In this document: positions 1 to 8,813 of the stretch, one piece after another
How the letters are laid out: each line of letters opens with the position of its first letter
Position numbering within the stretch: position 1 is the stretch's first letter
Made by a program: the position numbers and the translations under genes
The notes under the pieces: generated by a model
What the model was told of the DNA's origin: nothing
Database searches by the model: none
Seen by the model: only the letters and a program-made list of their open reading frames with translations
NCBI GenBank assembly: GCA_019239975.1
Contig: JAFAZE010000004.1
Span: forward strand, 1 to 62,726
Source of the DNA: Streptosporangiaceae bacterium
Lineage (GTDB): Bacteria; Actinomycetota; Actinomycetes; Streptosporangiales; Streptosporangiaceae
Direction: 5' to 3'
DNA: 62,726 nt

Positions 1-708
1 GTAGCCCGCCGTGTGAGCGAGCCCCGGCCAGTCGACCGGGCGCAGGGCGTCCACGGACAGGATCAGCCGCGCGAAGCGGTAGATCCGCGCCACCCGCTTC
101 GGGGTGACCCCGACATGAAACTTGAACTGCGCGGCCAGGTGATTGCCACTCACCCCGGCGGCATCGGCCAGCGCACCGACCGGGACCACGCCGTGGGAAG
201 CCTCCAGACGCCCGCCCGCGTGCTGGACCAGGCCGAGACCGCGCGGCGGTACCCCGGCAAGTCGTGATCGCAGTTCCGCCTCCAGTACCCGCAGTGTGCC
301 GGTGGCCGATGTGGTGTCGCCGATCTGGTTGCGAATCCGGTCCAACGATCGTTGCCAGACCGCGCCGGCCGGCACCCACCGGTCCCGCAGCTCGGTCGCC
401 GGCATGCCGGCGAACGGCGACATCCCCCAAGGCTTGAAGTGCACCCCGACGACCCGCACCCGTGCCGGGTACTCGAACAGGAAACGCCTGGTCCATACGC
501 CCATGAACCACCCATCGGTGCACACAGCCGACGGCACCGAAGGGACGGAATCCCACAGGCGGACCGGTCCGCCCAGGTTGAGAAACAGGTGTGCCGACGG
601 CATCGGCGGCACGTTCATCCGCCGGTGGCGCGGCACCCCGGTCAGGCAGTAGATGTCATCGATGAACCGGTCCAGCGGCGGGGCGGGAACCCGGCCGACG
701 TATTCCAT
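1..708 (-). CDS. AraC-family transcriptional regulator (partial, cut by the left edge)
   Basis: My own translation of the minus strand from the ATG at 708 gives 236 uninterrupted residues reaching the window edge. The C-terminal part reads SGNHLAAQFKFHVGVTPKRV followed by ARIYRFARLILSVD, which is the AraC HTH with its second recognition helix beginning. The N-terminal part (about residues 1-150, with PMPSAHLFLNLGG and VRVVGVHFKPWGM) resembles the DUF6597-type sensor domain common in actinobacterial AraC regulators. The gene starts 4 bp after the stop of the SWIM gene, so it is probably co-transcribed with the SWIM/SNF2 pair. The last part of the HTH lies outside the window. Its ligand cannot be inferred. 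Confidence 0.85.
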   Translation of the reverse strand, partial: MEYVGRVPAPPLDRFIDDIYCLTGVPRHRRMNVPPMPSAHLFLNLGGPVRLWDSVPSVPSAVCTDGWFMGVWTRRFLFEYPARVRVVGVHFKPWGMSPFAGMPATELRDRWVPAGAVWQRSLDRIRNQIGDTTSATGTLRVLEAELRSRLAGVPPRGLGLVQHAGGRLEASHGVVPVGALADAAGVSGNHLAAQFKFHVGVTPKRVARIYRFARLILSVDALRPVDWPGLAHTAGY

Positions 709-712
709 GGAC

Positions 713-1648
713 TCAGGATAATCCGGGGTCAGCGTGGGGGCCCGGCTGCTCATAAGCTGCGGACAGCACCGTGCGCAGGTCCTTGCCACGGATCATGAGC
801 GGGGGCGGGTCGAACATGCGGAGCAGCAAGTCGGGGATCACGGTGGCCACGGGAGGTGCGGCCAGCGCGCGAAGCCGCGCCTGGCTCAGTCCGGGCGACC
901 AGAAGTCACCGGCCTGAGCGAGCGGCGGCCCCGTCACGTCGGCGAGCACGGCGCGCGCGGCGCTCACATCGGCCGCGTCCATGGCGGCGGCCGGCGCGCC
1001 GGCTTCGGCCCGGCCGCGCCCGCCCGTCCCGGGGCTCCCGGCAGTGGGCCGCGGACCGGCCCGGCGCAGCTTTGCGAGCAGCGTGTCACGGCTCCGGCCA
1101 CGCCAGGCGAGCATCGCGAACGGGTCGTCGTCGAACGCCTCGGCAAGCACGTAACACACCGCGGCGAGGTGCTTGCAGGGCACCTCCCAGTCCGGGCAGC
1201 TGCAGTGCATGTCCAGGTCGGCGGCCGACCGGGGGAATAGCGGCGTGCCGCAGTCGGCGAAGACCTGTTCGATCTCTGCTGGCATCTCGCCGGCCAGCAG
1301 CTTCGCGCGGAACAGCGCCTGGCTGGCCAGCCGGCGCTCGACCTCCCGCCACTGGGAGGTGGTCAGCGGCAGCACGCCGATCGTCACCTTGTAGGGTTGC
1401 GGTCGCGAGCCCTGCACCCGGGCGGTGACCTTGCCCTGGGTCAGCGAGAACTCCAGGACCTGTCCCTTGCGCGCGTAGCTGCGCCCGCGCTGGAGACGGC
1501 CGCTCATCCCGAGGGATTCGAGCACGGCGATGAACCGGCGGGACCACCACTGCTCGCCGATCGCGCCCCGCTTGCTCTTCGCCCTGATCCCGCCGTCCAC
1601 TGGGATCGGCCCTGCGGACCGGGGAAAGGGGAAGTACGGCCGGCTCAT
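713..1648 (-). CDS. SWIM zinc-finger protein, partner of the SNF2 helicase
   Basis: This 311-residue protein carries a SWIM motif, MHCSCPDWEVPCKHLAAVCY, around residues 150-170 (CxC...CxH zinc ligands). A GRSRDTLLAKL segment, a low-complexity Gly/Ala/Pro linker and a conserved C-terminal RMFDPPPLMIRGKDLRTVL block follow. SWIM proteins next to SNF2 helicases are common in actinomycetes, and the SWIM finger is thought to bind DNA or protein partners. Its ATG overlaps the helicase stop (ATGA), so the two are translationally coupled and probably act as one chromatin-remodelling-like or repair module. The exact function of such pairs is not established. A decayed copy of this gene lies on the opposite strand at 4926-5172. 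Confidence 0.85.
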   Translation of the reverse strand: MSRPYFPFPRSAGPIPVDGGIRAKSKRGAIGEQWWSRRFIAVLESLGMSGRLQRGRSYARKGQVLEFSLTQGKVTARVQGSRPQPYKVTIGVLPLTTSQWREVERRLASQALFRAKLLAGEMPAEIEQVFADCGTPLFPRSAADLDMHCSCPDWEVPCKHLAAVCYVLAEAFDDDPFAMLAWRGRSRDTLLAKLRRAGPRPTAGSPGTGGRGRAEAGAPAAAMDAADVSAARAVLADVTGPPLAQAGDFWSPGLSQARLRALAAPPVATVIPDLLLRMFDPPPLMIRGKDLRTVLSAAYEQPGPHADPGLS

Positions 1649-4600
1649 TCGGGCACCGCGTCGGCGGTCAGGGAAACCACGTCTCGCAACTCGGACGTGG
1701 ACAGGCTGGCGAGCCAGCTCTCACCGGTGCCGACGATCTGCTCGGCGAGGGCTTTCTTCTCCTCGATCATGGCGTCGATCCGCTCCTCCAGTGTGCCGAC
1801 ACAGACGAACTTGCGGACCTGGACGTCGCGGCGCTGGCCGATGCGGAATGCCCGGTCGGTCGCCTGATCCTCCACCGCGGGATTCCACCACCGGTCGATG
1901 TGGATGACGTGGTTCGCGGCGGTCAGGTTGAGTCCGGTGCCGCCAGCCTTGAGCGAGAGCAGGAAGAGCACCGGTTCGTCCGCTTCCTGGAACCGGGCCA
2001 CCAGTTCGTCGCGCTGCTTCTTGCTGGCGCCGCCGTGCAGGTACAGCACCTGGCAGCCGATCCGGGCCGCCAGGTACGGCAGCAGCATTCGGCCGAACTC
2101 AGCGTACTGGGTGAAGCAGAGCGCCTTGTCGCCGCCGGCGGCGACCTCCTCGCAGATCTCCTCCAGCCTGGCGAGCTTGCCGGAGCGCCCCGGCAGCCGG
2201 GAACCGTCGCCCAGCAGGTGCGCGGGGTGGTTGCACACCTGCTTGAGCTTGGCCATCGTGGCCAGCACCAGGCCGCGCCTGGTGATGTCGTCGCTGGCCT
2301 CGTCGATGCGGCCGAGCATGTCGGTGACGGTCGCCTGGTACAGGGTTGCCTGTTCCTGGGTGAGGTTGCACCAGACCTTGATCTCCTGCTTCTCCGGCAG
2401 GTCAGAGATGATCGACTTGTCCGTCTTCAGGCGGCGGAGCACAAACGGCTGGGTGATCCGCCGCAGTTGCTCCGCCGCCTCGGAATCACCGTGCCGCTCG
2501 ACGGGAACGGCGAATCGCTCGCGGAACTTCTTGGCGGAGCCGAGCAGGCCGGGATTGGCGAAGTCCATGATGGACCACAGTTCGGACAGCTGGTTCTCGA
2601 CCGGCGTCCCGGTCAGTGCGATGCGGGCCGCCGTGGGCAGCGCGCGGACCGCCTTGGCCTGCGCGGTGTCGCGGTTTTTGATCGCTTGTGCCTCGTCGCA
2701 TACGACCCGGACCCACGGTACCTGGCTCAGCGCGTCCCGGTCCCTGTTGGCGATTCCGTACGTGGTTATCACCAGGTCCGTGTCCGCCAGCGCCGTGGCC
2801 AGTTCGTCGCCGATCAGCCGCTCAGCACCGTGGTGGACATGCACCCGGAGCTGCGGGGTGAACCGTTGGGCTTCCCGCTGCCAGTTCCCTACCAGCGACA
2901 TTGGACATATCAGCAGCGTCGGCCGGTTTCCGGGCGGGGCGGCGGCGATCAGGGCCAGCAGCTGAACGGTCTTGCCCAGGCCCATGTCGTCGGCGAGGAC
3001 GGCGCCGAGGCCGAGTTCGCCGAGGAAGGACAGCCAGGCGAGGCCGCGCTGCTGGTATGGCCGCAGCTCGCCGCGGAAGCCGCGTGGTGTGCTCAGCGGC
3101 GGCAGCCGCCGGTCGGCCTGTCCGGACAGCAGGTCGCCGAGCCAGCCGTCGGCGTCCACGGTCACCGGCACGCCGTCGGCTGGCCCGTGCGCGCCGGCCT
3201 GGAGCACGTCGGAGGCGGTCATTGTGCCGGGCTGGTTGCGCTCCAGGAACCTCAGCGCGGCCTTCAGGTGCCGCTCGTCCAGTTCCACCCACTGGCCGCG
3301 GACGCGGACCAGCGGTACCTTCAGCGCGGCGAGCTCGGCCAGTTCGCCGGGGGAGAGCACGTGGTCGCCCACTGCCAGGTCGTAGCGGAACTCGACGAGG
3401 TCCTGCAGGCCGAATGCGGACTGCCGGGCCGATGGCGAGCTGGCCGCGGGTGACTTGGTGGTCAGCTTCAGCCCGAGCCGTGCCTTGCGCGCCCAGTCGG
3501 GAAGCAGCACGCCAAAGCCGGCACCGGCGAGCAGCGGCCCGGTCTCCCTGAGGAACTCCAGCGCGCCCGCGGTGTCGAGGGTGACCGTCGCGGGTGTGGG
3601 CTCGCGGAGCGCGTCTTCGAGTTCTCCGAACAGCCGGGCAGCGGCGCCGAGGCCCGCGAGCAGCAGCTCGTCGGGATGCTCGTCCCTGGCGAGCCAGCCA
3701 GTCCCTGCCCCGGCCCAGACATCGGTGGCCGTCAGCATCAGGCTCGGGTCCTCAACCGACTGCAGCGCGAACTCCACTCGCCACAGGCCGGCATCTCGAG
3801 AGATGTCGGCTTCGCCTGCGGGGGCCGGGCCGGGCGCCGGTGAGCCGGCCCACTCGGCGAGGTCAGCTGGGTCGGGCTCGGGCGGTTCGGCCAGGCGGAA
3901 GCAGGTGCGGACCGGGCCGGCAACCGAGTGCGCGGCAGCTAGCCAGGCGGCCAGCGACGTGGCCAGTGCCTGCGCCTCGGCCGCATCCTGCGGCGTTTCG
4001 GCCGTTACGCGAGCATCGGGGGTGGCCAGAGCAGCAACCGTTCGTTCAGCCAGATCGATGCGGGCGGGGCGGCGGCCTCTGCGCGCGGGAAGAAGCGGTG
4101 CCTGCAGCCGGGTGCGGACCGTCGAATCCGCGAAGGAGTCGAGCATGTCGGCCAGCGCGATCCCGGCCGGGGCATCCTCGGCCGCACGGCACAGCGGCGG
4201 CATCGCGGCCGCGAGTTCCCGCCCGCGCTGGGCATCGGCGGTGGCGAGCACCGGCCGCCAGCGGGCTGCGTACCCGTCTTCCCCGGGAACCAGCATGGGC
4301 AGCACCCGGCCACGTGTGGCCAGGTCGACCGCGAACAGCACCACGGCGCACAGGTAGCCAATAGAGCCGCCGGAGGTGAGCTCGGCGAACTGTGCTCCGG
4401 TGAGCGCGGTGAGCAGCCCGGCCGCTGCGTCCGGTTCGAACGTGAGCACCGGTATCCGCCAGGCGGCCATTGACGGCCGCGTGCTGCCGGACGGACGGTC
4501 CTCGCCCGGCGGTTCGGCTGTGTTATGTGGCCGGGTGAGTTCGGGTGAGGCGAGCGGGCCATCGCCGATCGTTGGCAGCCGTAGCGTCAGCTCATCGTCG

Positions 4601-4803
4601 ACCGCTTTCCGGGCCAGATCGGCGGCTGGCGCACGGAGCGCGACGAGCGCGTCGGCCAGCTCGGCCGCGCCGGCGGCGAACGGGTGCCGGCGTGGCGCGC
4701 GCGACGGCCGGCCGGCACGGGGTGGGGCATGCGCGGGCAGCGCGGGATCTTCGGCCCACAGCTGCACCGCGCCATAGGCCCAGATACCGTGCACCACGAG
4801 CAT
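1645..4803 (-). CDS. SNF2/RAD54-family DEAD-box-like helicase
   Basis: This is a Swi2/Snf2 ATPase that would use ATP to translocate on double-stranded DNA. The C-terminal half holds the canonical motifs: DMGLGKT (motif I, about residue 605), DEAQ (motif II, about 700), ALTGTPVENQ (motif III), SLKAGGTGLNLT and HIDRWWNPAVEDQATDRAFR (motifs V-VI). The first 450 or so residues form the long N-terminal SNF2-associated region usual for actinobacterial members. I place the start at the ATG at 4803, giving MLVVHGIWAYG, the form family members typically begin with. It is preceded by GGGGTGA, whereas the ATG 48 bp further upstream (4851) has no visible ribosome-binding site. The gene overlaps the downstream SWIM gene by 4 bp. 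Confidence 0.9.
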   Translation of the reverse strand: MLVVHGIWAYGAVQLWAEDPALPAHAPPRAGRPSRAPRRHPFAAGAAELADALVALRAPAADLARKAVDDELTLRLPTIGDGPLASPELTRPHNTAEPPGEDRPSGSTRPSMAAWRIPVLTFEPDAAAGLLTALTGAQFAELTSGGSIGYLCAVVLFAVDLATRGRVLPMLVPGEDGYAARWRPVLATADAQRGRELAAAMPPLCRAAEDAPAGIALADMLDSFADSTVRTRLQAPLLPARRGRRPARIDLAERTVAALATPDARVTAETPQDAAEAQALATSLAAWLAAAHSVAGPVRTCFRLAEPPEPDPADLAEWAGSPAPGPAPAGEADISRDAGLWRVEFALQSVEDPSLMLTATDVWAGAGTGWLARDEHPDELLLAGLGAAARLFGELEDALREPTPATVTLDTAGALEFLRETGPLLAGAGFGVLLPDWARKARLGLKLTTKSPAASSPSARQSAFGLQDLVEFRYDLAVGDHVLSPGELAELAALKVPLVRVRGQWVELDERHLKAALRFLERNQPGTMTASDVLQAGAHGPADGVPVTVDADGWLGDLLSGQADRRLPPLSTPRGFRGELRPYQQRGLAWLSFLGELGLGAVLADDMGLGKTVQLLALIAAAPPGNRPTLLICPMSLVGNWQREAQRFTPQLRVHVHHGAERLIGDELATALADTDLVITTYGIANRDRDALSQVPWVRVVCDEAQAIKNRDTAQAKAVRALPTAARIALTGTPVENQLSELWSIMDFANPGLLGSAKKFRERFAVPVERHGDSEAAEQLRRITQPFVLRRLKTDKSIISDLPEKQEIKVWCNLTQEQATLYQATVTDMLGRIDEASDDITRRGLVLATMAKLKQVCNHPAHLLGDGSRLPGRSGKLARLEEICEEVAAGGDKALCFTQYAEFGRMLLPYLAARIGCQVLYLHGGASKKQRDELVARFQEADEPVLFLLSLKAGGTGLNLTAANHVIHIDRWWNPAVEDQATDRAFRIGQRRDVQVRKFVCVGTLEERIDAMIEEKKALAEQIVGTGESWLASLSTSELRDVVSLTADAVPE

Positions 4804-4925
4804 GCCTGTCACCCCATCGGCTAGCCTCGCACTTTTCCTCAAACGCGGCATTGTAAGGCTGACGGGTATCCTCCAAGCAGGCGCTCAGAGCGGCCTCCTG
4901 TCGTTGGGCAGGCCCCAGCCGGAAC

Positions 4926-5172
4926 TTGTATTGTGCTCCTCACCGTAGCGCGCATCTCGCCGCCGTCTGCTACGTGCTCGCCGAGGCGTTCGACCACGAC
5001 CCGTTCGGGATGCTGGCCTGCCGCGGCCGTGACGACCTGCTCGCCGCGGATGTTCGAGCCGCCGCCGCTGCGGGTGCGCGGCAAGGACCTGCGCACCCTG
5101 CTCACGTCCGCCTATCAGCGGCTGGCCGGGGAGGACCCGGCCGGTGACGAGCCGGCCGGGCCGGGCGGGTAA
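4926..5172 (+). pseudogene. Decayed fragment of a second SWIM zinc-finger gene
   Basis: Two plus-strand frames together reproduce parts of the SWIM protein encoded at 713-1648. One frame gives HLAAVCYVLAEAFDHDPFGM and then LACRGRDDLLA, matching the zinc-finger tail. From about 5047 the other frame gives RMFEPPPLRVRGKDLRTLL and a TSAYQRL ending, matching the C-terminal block, up to a TAA at 5170-5172. The intervening 90 or so residues and the N-terminal CxC ligands are absent and the halves are out of frame. This is therefore a deleted and frameshifted remnant of a paralogue in the opposite orientation, not a gene. It fills most of the space between the helicase and the next gene. Confidence 0.8.
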
Positions 5173-5188
5173 CGGGCCCGCCGTCAGC

Positions 5189-6484
5189 TCAGCTTCCCCA
5201 CACGCGCTGCATCGCCTCGGGCAGGCCCCACCAGCCCAGCGCGGTGAGCCGGTCGTCCTCGTCGATCGCGCCGAGAACGCTCCACAACGCGGTCACGTGC
5301 AGGAACAGGCCCTCGATGCTGAGCTCGTCGTAGTCGTCGTCATCGAACTCGCCGAAGTCGGCGGCCTGCTCCTCGTCGCGGACGTCCTCGATGGAGCCCT
5401 CGGCGTATCCTTCGTCGCTGTCCGGGTCGAAGTCCCGAACGTACCGCGCCAGGTCGGCGGCGGACGCGGGGGTGCCGGGGCCGCCGCTGGCCAGCGCGGA
5501 CATCACCGCCAGCCAGTCGAAATGGTCGAGGGCGCAGACCGCGGCCATCGCGCTTGACGTCTCGTCCAGCTCGTCGTCCTCGTCCAGTTCGAGATCGTCA
5601 AGGCCGTCGCCGACCTCGTCGTCGAGCCCGTTCAGGTCCAGGTCCTCCAGGTCCTCCACGGCCGGCCAGTCCATGGCGTCGGCGTCCTTCTCCGGCGGGG
5701 CCGGGTCACCCTGCGGAGCCGCCACCGCTGCCGCGAGCTTCAGCCACATCTCGCTGTCGTCCGCGGGCAGCGTGCCCGCGGACTCGCCGCTGAAGGCGAT
5801 GAGCAGCTGCCCCGGCCATCCGGGCCGGGCGATATCCTCGCGCAGCCGGGTGCAGGCGGCGTGCAGGTCGTCGCGGGGCACCGGGCGTGTCCCGGCCGCC
5901 TCCAGCACGGCCTGCAGCGCGCTGAGCGCCTCACGGTCCGCCGCCTCCCAGTCGGCGACGAACTGCTCGTCCTGCTCGTCGAGCAGCACGGTCATCGGTA
6001 CCCTGCCATCCGGCAGCGCGGAGGTCATCCACCGTTCCTGCAGCGCCAGGTAGGCCTGCCTGGCCGGCTCGTCGCCGCTCACCAGCCGGTCCGGGTCGAT
6101 CTCGCCCGCAGCCAGCCGTTCCTCGAGGTAACCGACCAGCCTGGCGTGCATCTCCTCCTGCAGCGCGCTGCGCTCGGCCTGCTCGGCCCACACGTGCAGC
6201 CCGATAATCCCGGTCGGCTCGGTCCCGGTGGCCTCGAGCCAGCCGTGGACGTCCCCGAAGGTGGCTTCCTGATCGTTGATCTTGTTCAGGATCGCTTCCG
6301 CCGAGTCCCAGAACGCGGCGGACAGCGGATTGCCCGCTGCCAGCATGCGCCTCCTGATTCCCGGCAGCGACGCGAGCGCGTCGCCGGGAGCGACCCTGAG
6401 CAGTGCTATTGCGACATCGCGCCGGTTGAGCGAGGCGAGGGGGCGCCCGGCGATTTCGGCGACGCGATCGGCTTCGAGTTCCAC
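5189..6484 (-). CDS. Conserved acidic protein of unknown function
   Basis: This is a soluble protein of about 431 residues that I do not recognise. The middle to C-terminal part is strongly acidic (VEDLEDLDLNGLDDEVGDG and further Asp/Glu runs over about 100 residues). The N-terminal half is helical with no membrane segment or catalytic motif I can name. I prefer the GTG at 6484 (VELEADRVAEIAG), because the frame upstream of it lies inside the 3' part of the seryl-tRNA synthetase gene and looks non-conserved. Even so the two genes overlap by about 80 bp. The acidic tract suggests a protein-interaction or charge-shielding role, but that is only a guess. Confidence 0.65.
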   Translation of the reverse strand: MELEADRVAEIAGRPLASLNRRDVAIALLRVAPGDALASLPGIRRRMLAAGNPLSAAFWDSAEAILNKINDQEATFGDVHGWLEATGTEPTGIIGLHVWAEQAERSALQEEMHARLVGYLEERLAAGEIDPDRLVSGDEPARQAYLALQERWMTSALPDGRVPMTVLLDEQDEQFVADWEAADREALSALQAVLEAAGTRPVPRDDLHAACTRLREDIARPGWPGQLLIAFSGESAGTLPADDSEMWLKLAAAVAAPQGDPAPPEKDADAMDWPAVEDLEDLDLNGLDDEVGDGLDDLELDEDDELDETSSAMAAVCALDHFDWLAVMSALASGGPGTPASAADLARYVRDFDPDSDEGYAEGSIEDVRDEEQAADFGEFDDDDYDELSIEGLFLHVTALWSVLGAIDEDDRLTALGWWGLPEAMQRVWGS

Positions 6485-7857
6485 GCCTCGCAGCGTACGA
6501 CTCCGGCGTGCCGCGCGCACAGCCGTCCCCGGTTTCCCGCATGGCTGGCCGCGTTTGCGCACCACCGCGCCGTATGACGGCCGCCGAGACCATGTAACAG
6601 CAGGTCACGTCCGCCGAGGTAGGGACGAAGCGCCTCGGGAACCCGCACCCGCTGATCCTCGGTCTGGTAGTTCTCCACGAGCGCCGCGAGCAGCCGCGGG
6701 GTTGCGATCGCCGTGTTGTTGAGCGTGTACGCGAACCGGACGGTGCCGTCGGTGCCGCGGTAGCGCAGGCTGGCGCGCCGTGCCTGCCAGTCGTGCAGGG
6801 ACGAGCAGCTGTGCGTCTCGCGAAACCGCCCGAGCGAGGGAAACCAGGTGTTGATGTCGTTCATCCGGTACTTGCCGGCCCCCATGTCGCCGGTGGCGCA
6901 CTCCACCACCTCGTGGTGCAGCCCGAGCCCCTGCAGCAGGGTCTCGGCCGCCGACAGCAGCTCGGCGTGCCAGCGATCGGATTCCCCGTCGTCCGCCGCG
7001 CAGATGACGAACTGCTCCACCTTCTCGAACTGGTGCACCCGGAGCAGCCCGCGCACGTCGCGTCCGGCGCTGCCCGCCTCCCGCCGGAAGCAGGGCGAGA
7101 TGCCGGCGTAGCGGATCGGGAGCGTCTTGAAGTCGAGGATCTCGCCGGAGTGCAGGCCGACCAGCGCGACTTCGGCGGTGCCCGCGAGGTAGAGGTCGTC
7201 CGCGGTGATGGCGTACGTCTCCTCGCGGTGGGCCGGGAACTGGCCGGTTCCGGTGAGCGGCTCCTCCCGGACGAGCGACGGAACCGAGATCAGCGTGAAG
7301 TCGCGGCCGGCGAGAAGGCTCAGCGCGTAGGAGTGCAGCGCTCGTTCCAGCCAGACCATATCGCCCTTGAGCGCGTACGCTCGCTCGCCCGATACCTTGC
7401 GGGCACGGGCGAACTCGGCCCAGTCGCGCTTTTCCAGAAGCTCGACGTGGTCCAGCGGCTGGAACCCGAAGTCCGGCGCGGTTCCCCACGTCCTGATCGT
7501 GACGTTGGCGGAATCGTCCGGCCCGACCGGGGCGCCCGGCCAGGGGATCATGGGCGTCAGCAGCAGCAGCTCCTGCAGCCGCTCGCTGGTCGCGGCGAGC
7601 TGCTCGCGCAGCTTACGGAGCTGGCGTTCGAGCTCGGCGTGCTGGGCGCGCAACTCCGCGCGCCTGGCCTCGCCGGCCCGGGCGAACTCCTTCGAGGAAC
7701 TCTTGCGGAGGGTCTGCGCGTCGTCCAGTTCCCGCTGCAGCTCACGGGCGACCTGGTCGAGCCGGAGCAGCTCGTCGACGTCGAGGCCGATGCCTTTGAC
7801 GCGGACGGCCTCCTTTACGGCGTCCGGGTTCTCCCTGATGAATCGCCTGTCCAGCAT
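6406..7857 (-). CDS. serS: Seryl-tRNA synthetase, divergent type with C-terminal extension
   Basis: This class II aminoacyl-tRNA synthetase would charge tRNA-Ser. The N-terminal residues 1-100 form the antiparallel coiled-coil arm (LERQLRKLREQLAATSERLQ). The core shows the TxE serine-pocket motif (AGTAEVAL), motif 2 (CFRREAGSAGRDVRGLLRVH) and motif 3 (LNNTAIATPRLLAALVENYQ). The sequence differs from the usual actinobacterial SerRS at many otherwise fixed places, for example KYRMNDINTWFPSLGRFRET, so it is probably a second, specialised copy. The family normally ends near RPYLGGRD. Here about 65 extra, unrelated residues follow and overlap the next gene, as if the original stop had been lost. 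The short divergent region to the membrane-protein gene (7858-8022) must hold its promoter. Confidence 0.82.
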   Translation of the reverse strand: MLDRRFIRENPDAVKEAVRVKGIGLDVDELLRLDQVARELQRELDDAQTLRKSSSKEFARAGEARRAELRAQHAELERQLRKLREQLAATSERLQELLLLTPMIPWPGAPVGPDDSANVTIRTWGTAPDFGFQPLDHVELLEKRDWAEFARARKVSGERAYALKGDMVWLERALHSYALSLLAGRDFTLISVPSLVREEPLTGTGQFPAHREETYAITADDLYLAGTAEVALVGLHSGEILDFKTLPIRYAGISPCFRREAGSAGRDVRGLLRVHQFEKVEQFVICAADDGESDRWHAELLSAAETLLQGLGLHHEVVECATGDMGAGKYRMNDINTWFPSLGRFRETHSCSSLHDWQARRASLRYRGTDGTVRFAYTLNNTAIATPRLLAALVENYQTEDQRVRVPEALRPYLGGRDLLLHGLGGRHTARWCANAASHAGNRGRLCARHAGVVRCEAWNSKPIASPKSPGAPSPRSTGAMSQ

Positions 7858-8022
7858 GGGTACGCGTCAGTCCTTATGCAAGTTCCGGATGGATTTCCCG
7901 CCCATCGAAACGCTACCAGCAGCGCCCGGCCGCCGCCTGCGCCGTCGCGGCCCGGCCGCCCCGCTCGTGCGGATACGTTATGCGCAGGCTGTACGGAGCT
8001 GGCGAGGGGAAGGCGGGCGCGA

Positions 8023-8460
8023 ATGCTGGTGACCAACCATGTCCTGTCCGGTGCGCTGGTCGGGGGGGTGGTCCGCCGCCCGCTCGCCGCGTTCGGAATC
8101 GGCGTGGCCTCCCACTTCGCGCTCGACATGGTGCCGCACTGGGGCGACTGGGGTAACAAGCGCCGGTTCCTGCGGGTCGCCGTGCCCGACGGCCTGGCCG
8201 GCCTCGGCGCCATCGCGGTCTTCACCGCGGTCTCGCCCCCCGACCGGCGGCTCGCGGTCATGGCCGGCATGGCCGGCGCGGCGCTGCCGGACATCGACAA
8301 GCCTTCCAGGCTCTGGTGCGGCCGGTCGCCCTGGCCGGCCGCCGTCGACCGGTTTCACGGCCGCATCCAGCGCGAGGCCCGCGGCCGTGCCCACCGCGAG
8401 CTGGCCACCGCCGTCGCCTTCGCCGCCGCCGCCCTGGTCCTCCTCCGCCCGCCGCGCTAG
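8023..8460 (+). CDS. Small membrane protein with metal-ligand-like His/Asp motifs
   Basis: The 145-residue product starts at ATG 8023 behind GGGGAAGG. It contains NHVLSGALVGG near the N-terminus, SHFALDMVPHWGD around residue 35, two hydrophobic spans and a late ALPDIDK segment. The pattern N-H, HxxxDxxPH and a second Asp-rich loop resembles the DUF457 (YdjM-like) group of membrane-bound putative metal-dependent hydrolases. The assignment rests on motif spacing only and the substrate is unknown. It is divergent from the SerRS gene and is followed by 353 bp with no gene. Confidence 0.55.
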   Translation: MLVTNHVLSGALVGGVVRRPLAAFGIGVASHFALDMVPHWGDWGNKRRFLRVAVPDGLAGLGAIAVFTAVSPPDRRLAVMAGMAGAALPDIDKPSRLWCGRSPWPAAVDRFHGRIQREARGRAHRELATAVAFAAAALVLLRPPR

Positions 8461-8813
8461 GCGATGTCGGTGCCGTCGGCTTCGGTGCCGTCGGCATAGT
8501 CGACCCCGCCAGACCCTTCGCCCCTTCGCCCCTTCGCCCCTTCGCCTCGATGAGGCGCCTTCGCCGCGACTTTGTACGGCTTCCGTAGGGACAGACCGGG
8601 GCAAACCGGGACAGCTACTCGTCGGTACGCGTACAAAGATGGTTGTCTCCGGTCAGCGGCCCGCGGCCGGGGAGCTCCGTCAGGAGGGCACGGCGGGGGG
8701 CTCCGTCAGGAGGGCGCGGCAGGGGGGCTCCGTCAGCGGGGCGCGGCGGGGGCGGCTCGGTCAGCGGGCGCGGCTGGGGCTCTGTCAAGGGGCGCGGGGC
8801 GGGGGTTGCAGGC
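8461..8813. other. Gene-free repetitive region between convergent genes
   Basis: No credible gene is seen here. The stretch holds tandem CCTTCGCCC units (about 8515-8550), then G-rich tandem units built on GGCTCCGTCAG (about 8680-8790), and a duplicated GGTTGCAGGCCTAT at the end of the TetR gene. It also holds ACTTTGTACG (8569-8578) and a copy of a 20-bp motif shared with 54350-54398. The plus-strand gene on its left and the minus-strand gene on its right both end here, so promoter-like motifs would be unexpected. Confidence 0.6.
8616..8635 (-). repeat. Dispersed 20-bp motif, copy 1
   Basis: On the minus strand the sequence is TGTACGCGTACCGACGAGTA. It differs at two positions from the copies at 54350-54369 and at one from 54379-54398. 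It contains the palindrome GTACGCGTAC. An inverted CTTTGTAC (8570-8577) and GTACAAAG (8631-8638) bracket the locus. Confidence 0.7.

Noticed and set aside
13..798. Plus-strand open frames at the left edge
   Set aside because: They are shadows of the minus-strand AraC gene, whose translation gives a clear HTH domain.
1900..3453. Long plus-strand frame of 517 codons opposite the SNF2 helicase
   Set aside because: Composition is that of an antisense GC-rich frame (many Arg, Gln, His, Gly) and no domain is recognisable; the helicase strand has all motifs.
7858..8022. T-box leader upstream of the seryl-tRNA synthetase gene
   Set aside because: No T-box sequence or specifier stem was seen.
8680..8790. 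CRISPR-like tandem repeats
   Set aside because: The units are short, G-rich and contiguous without spacers; this is simple tandem repetition.
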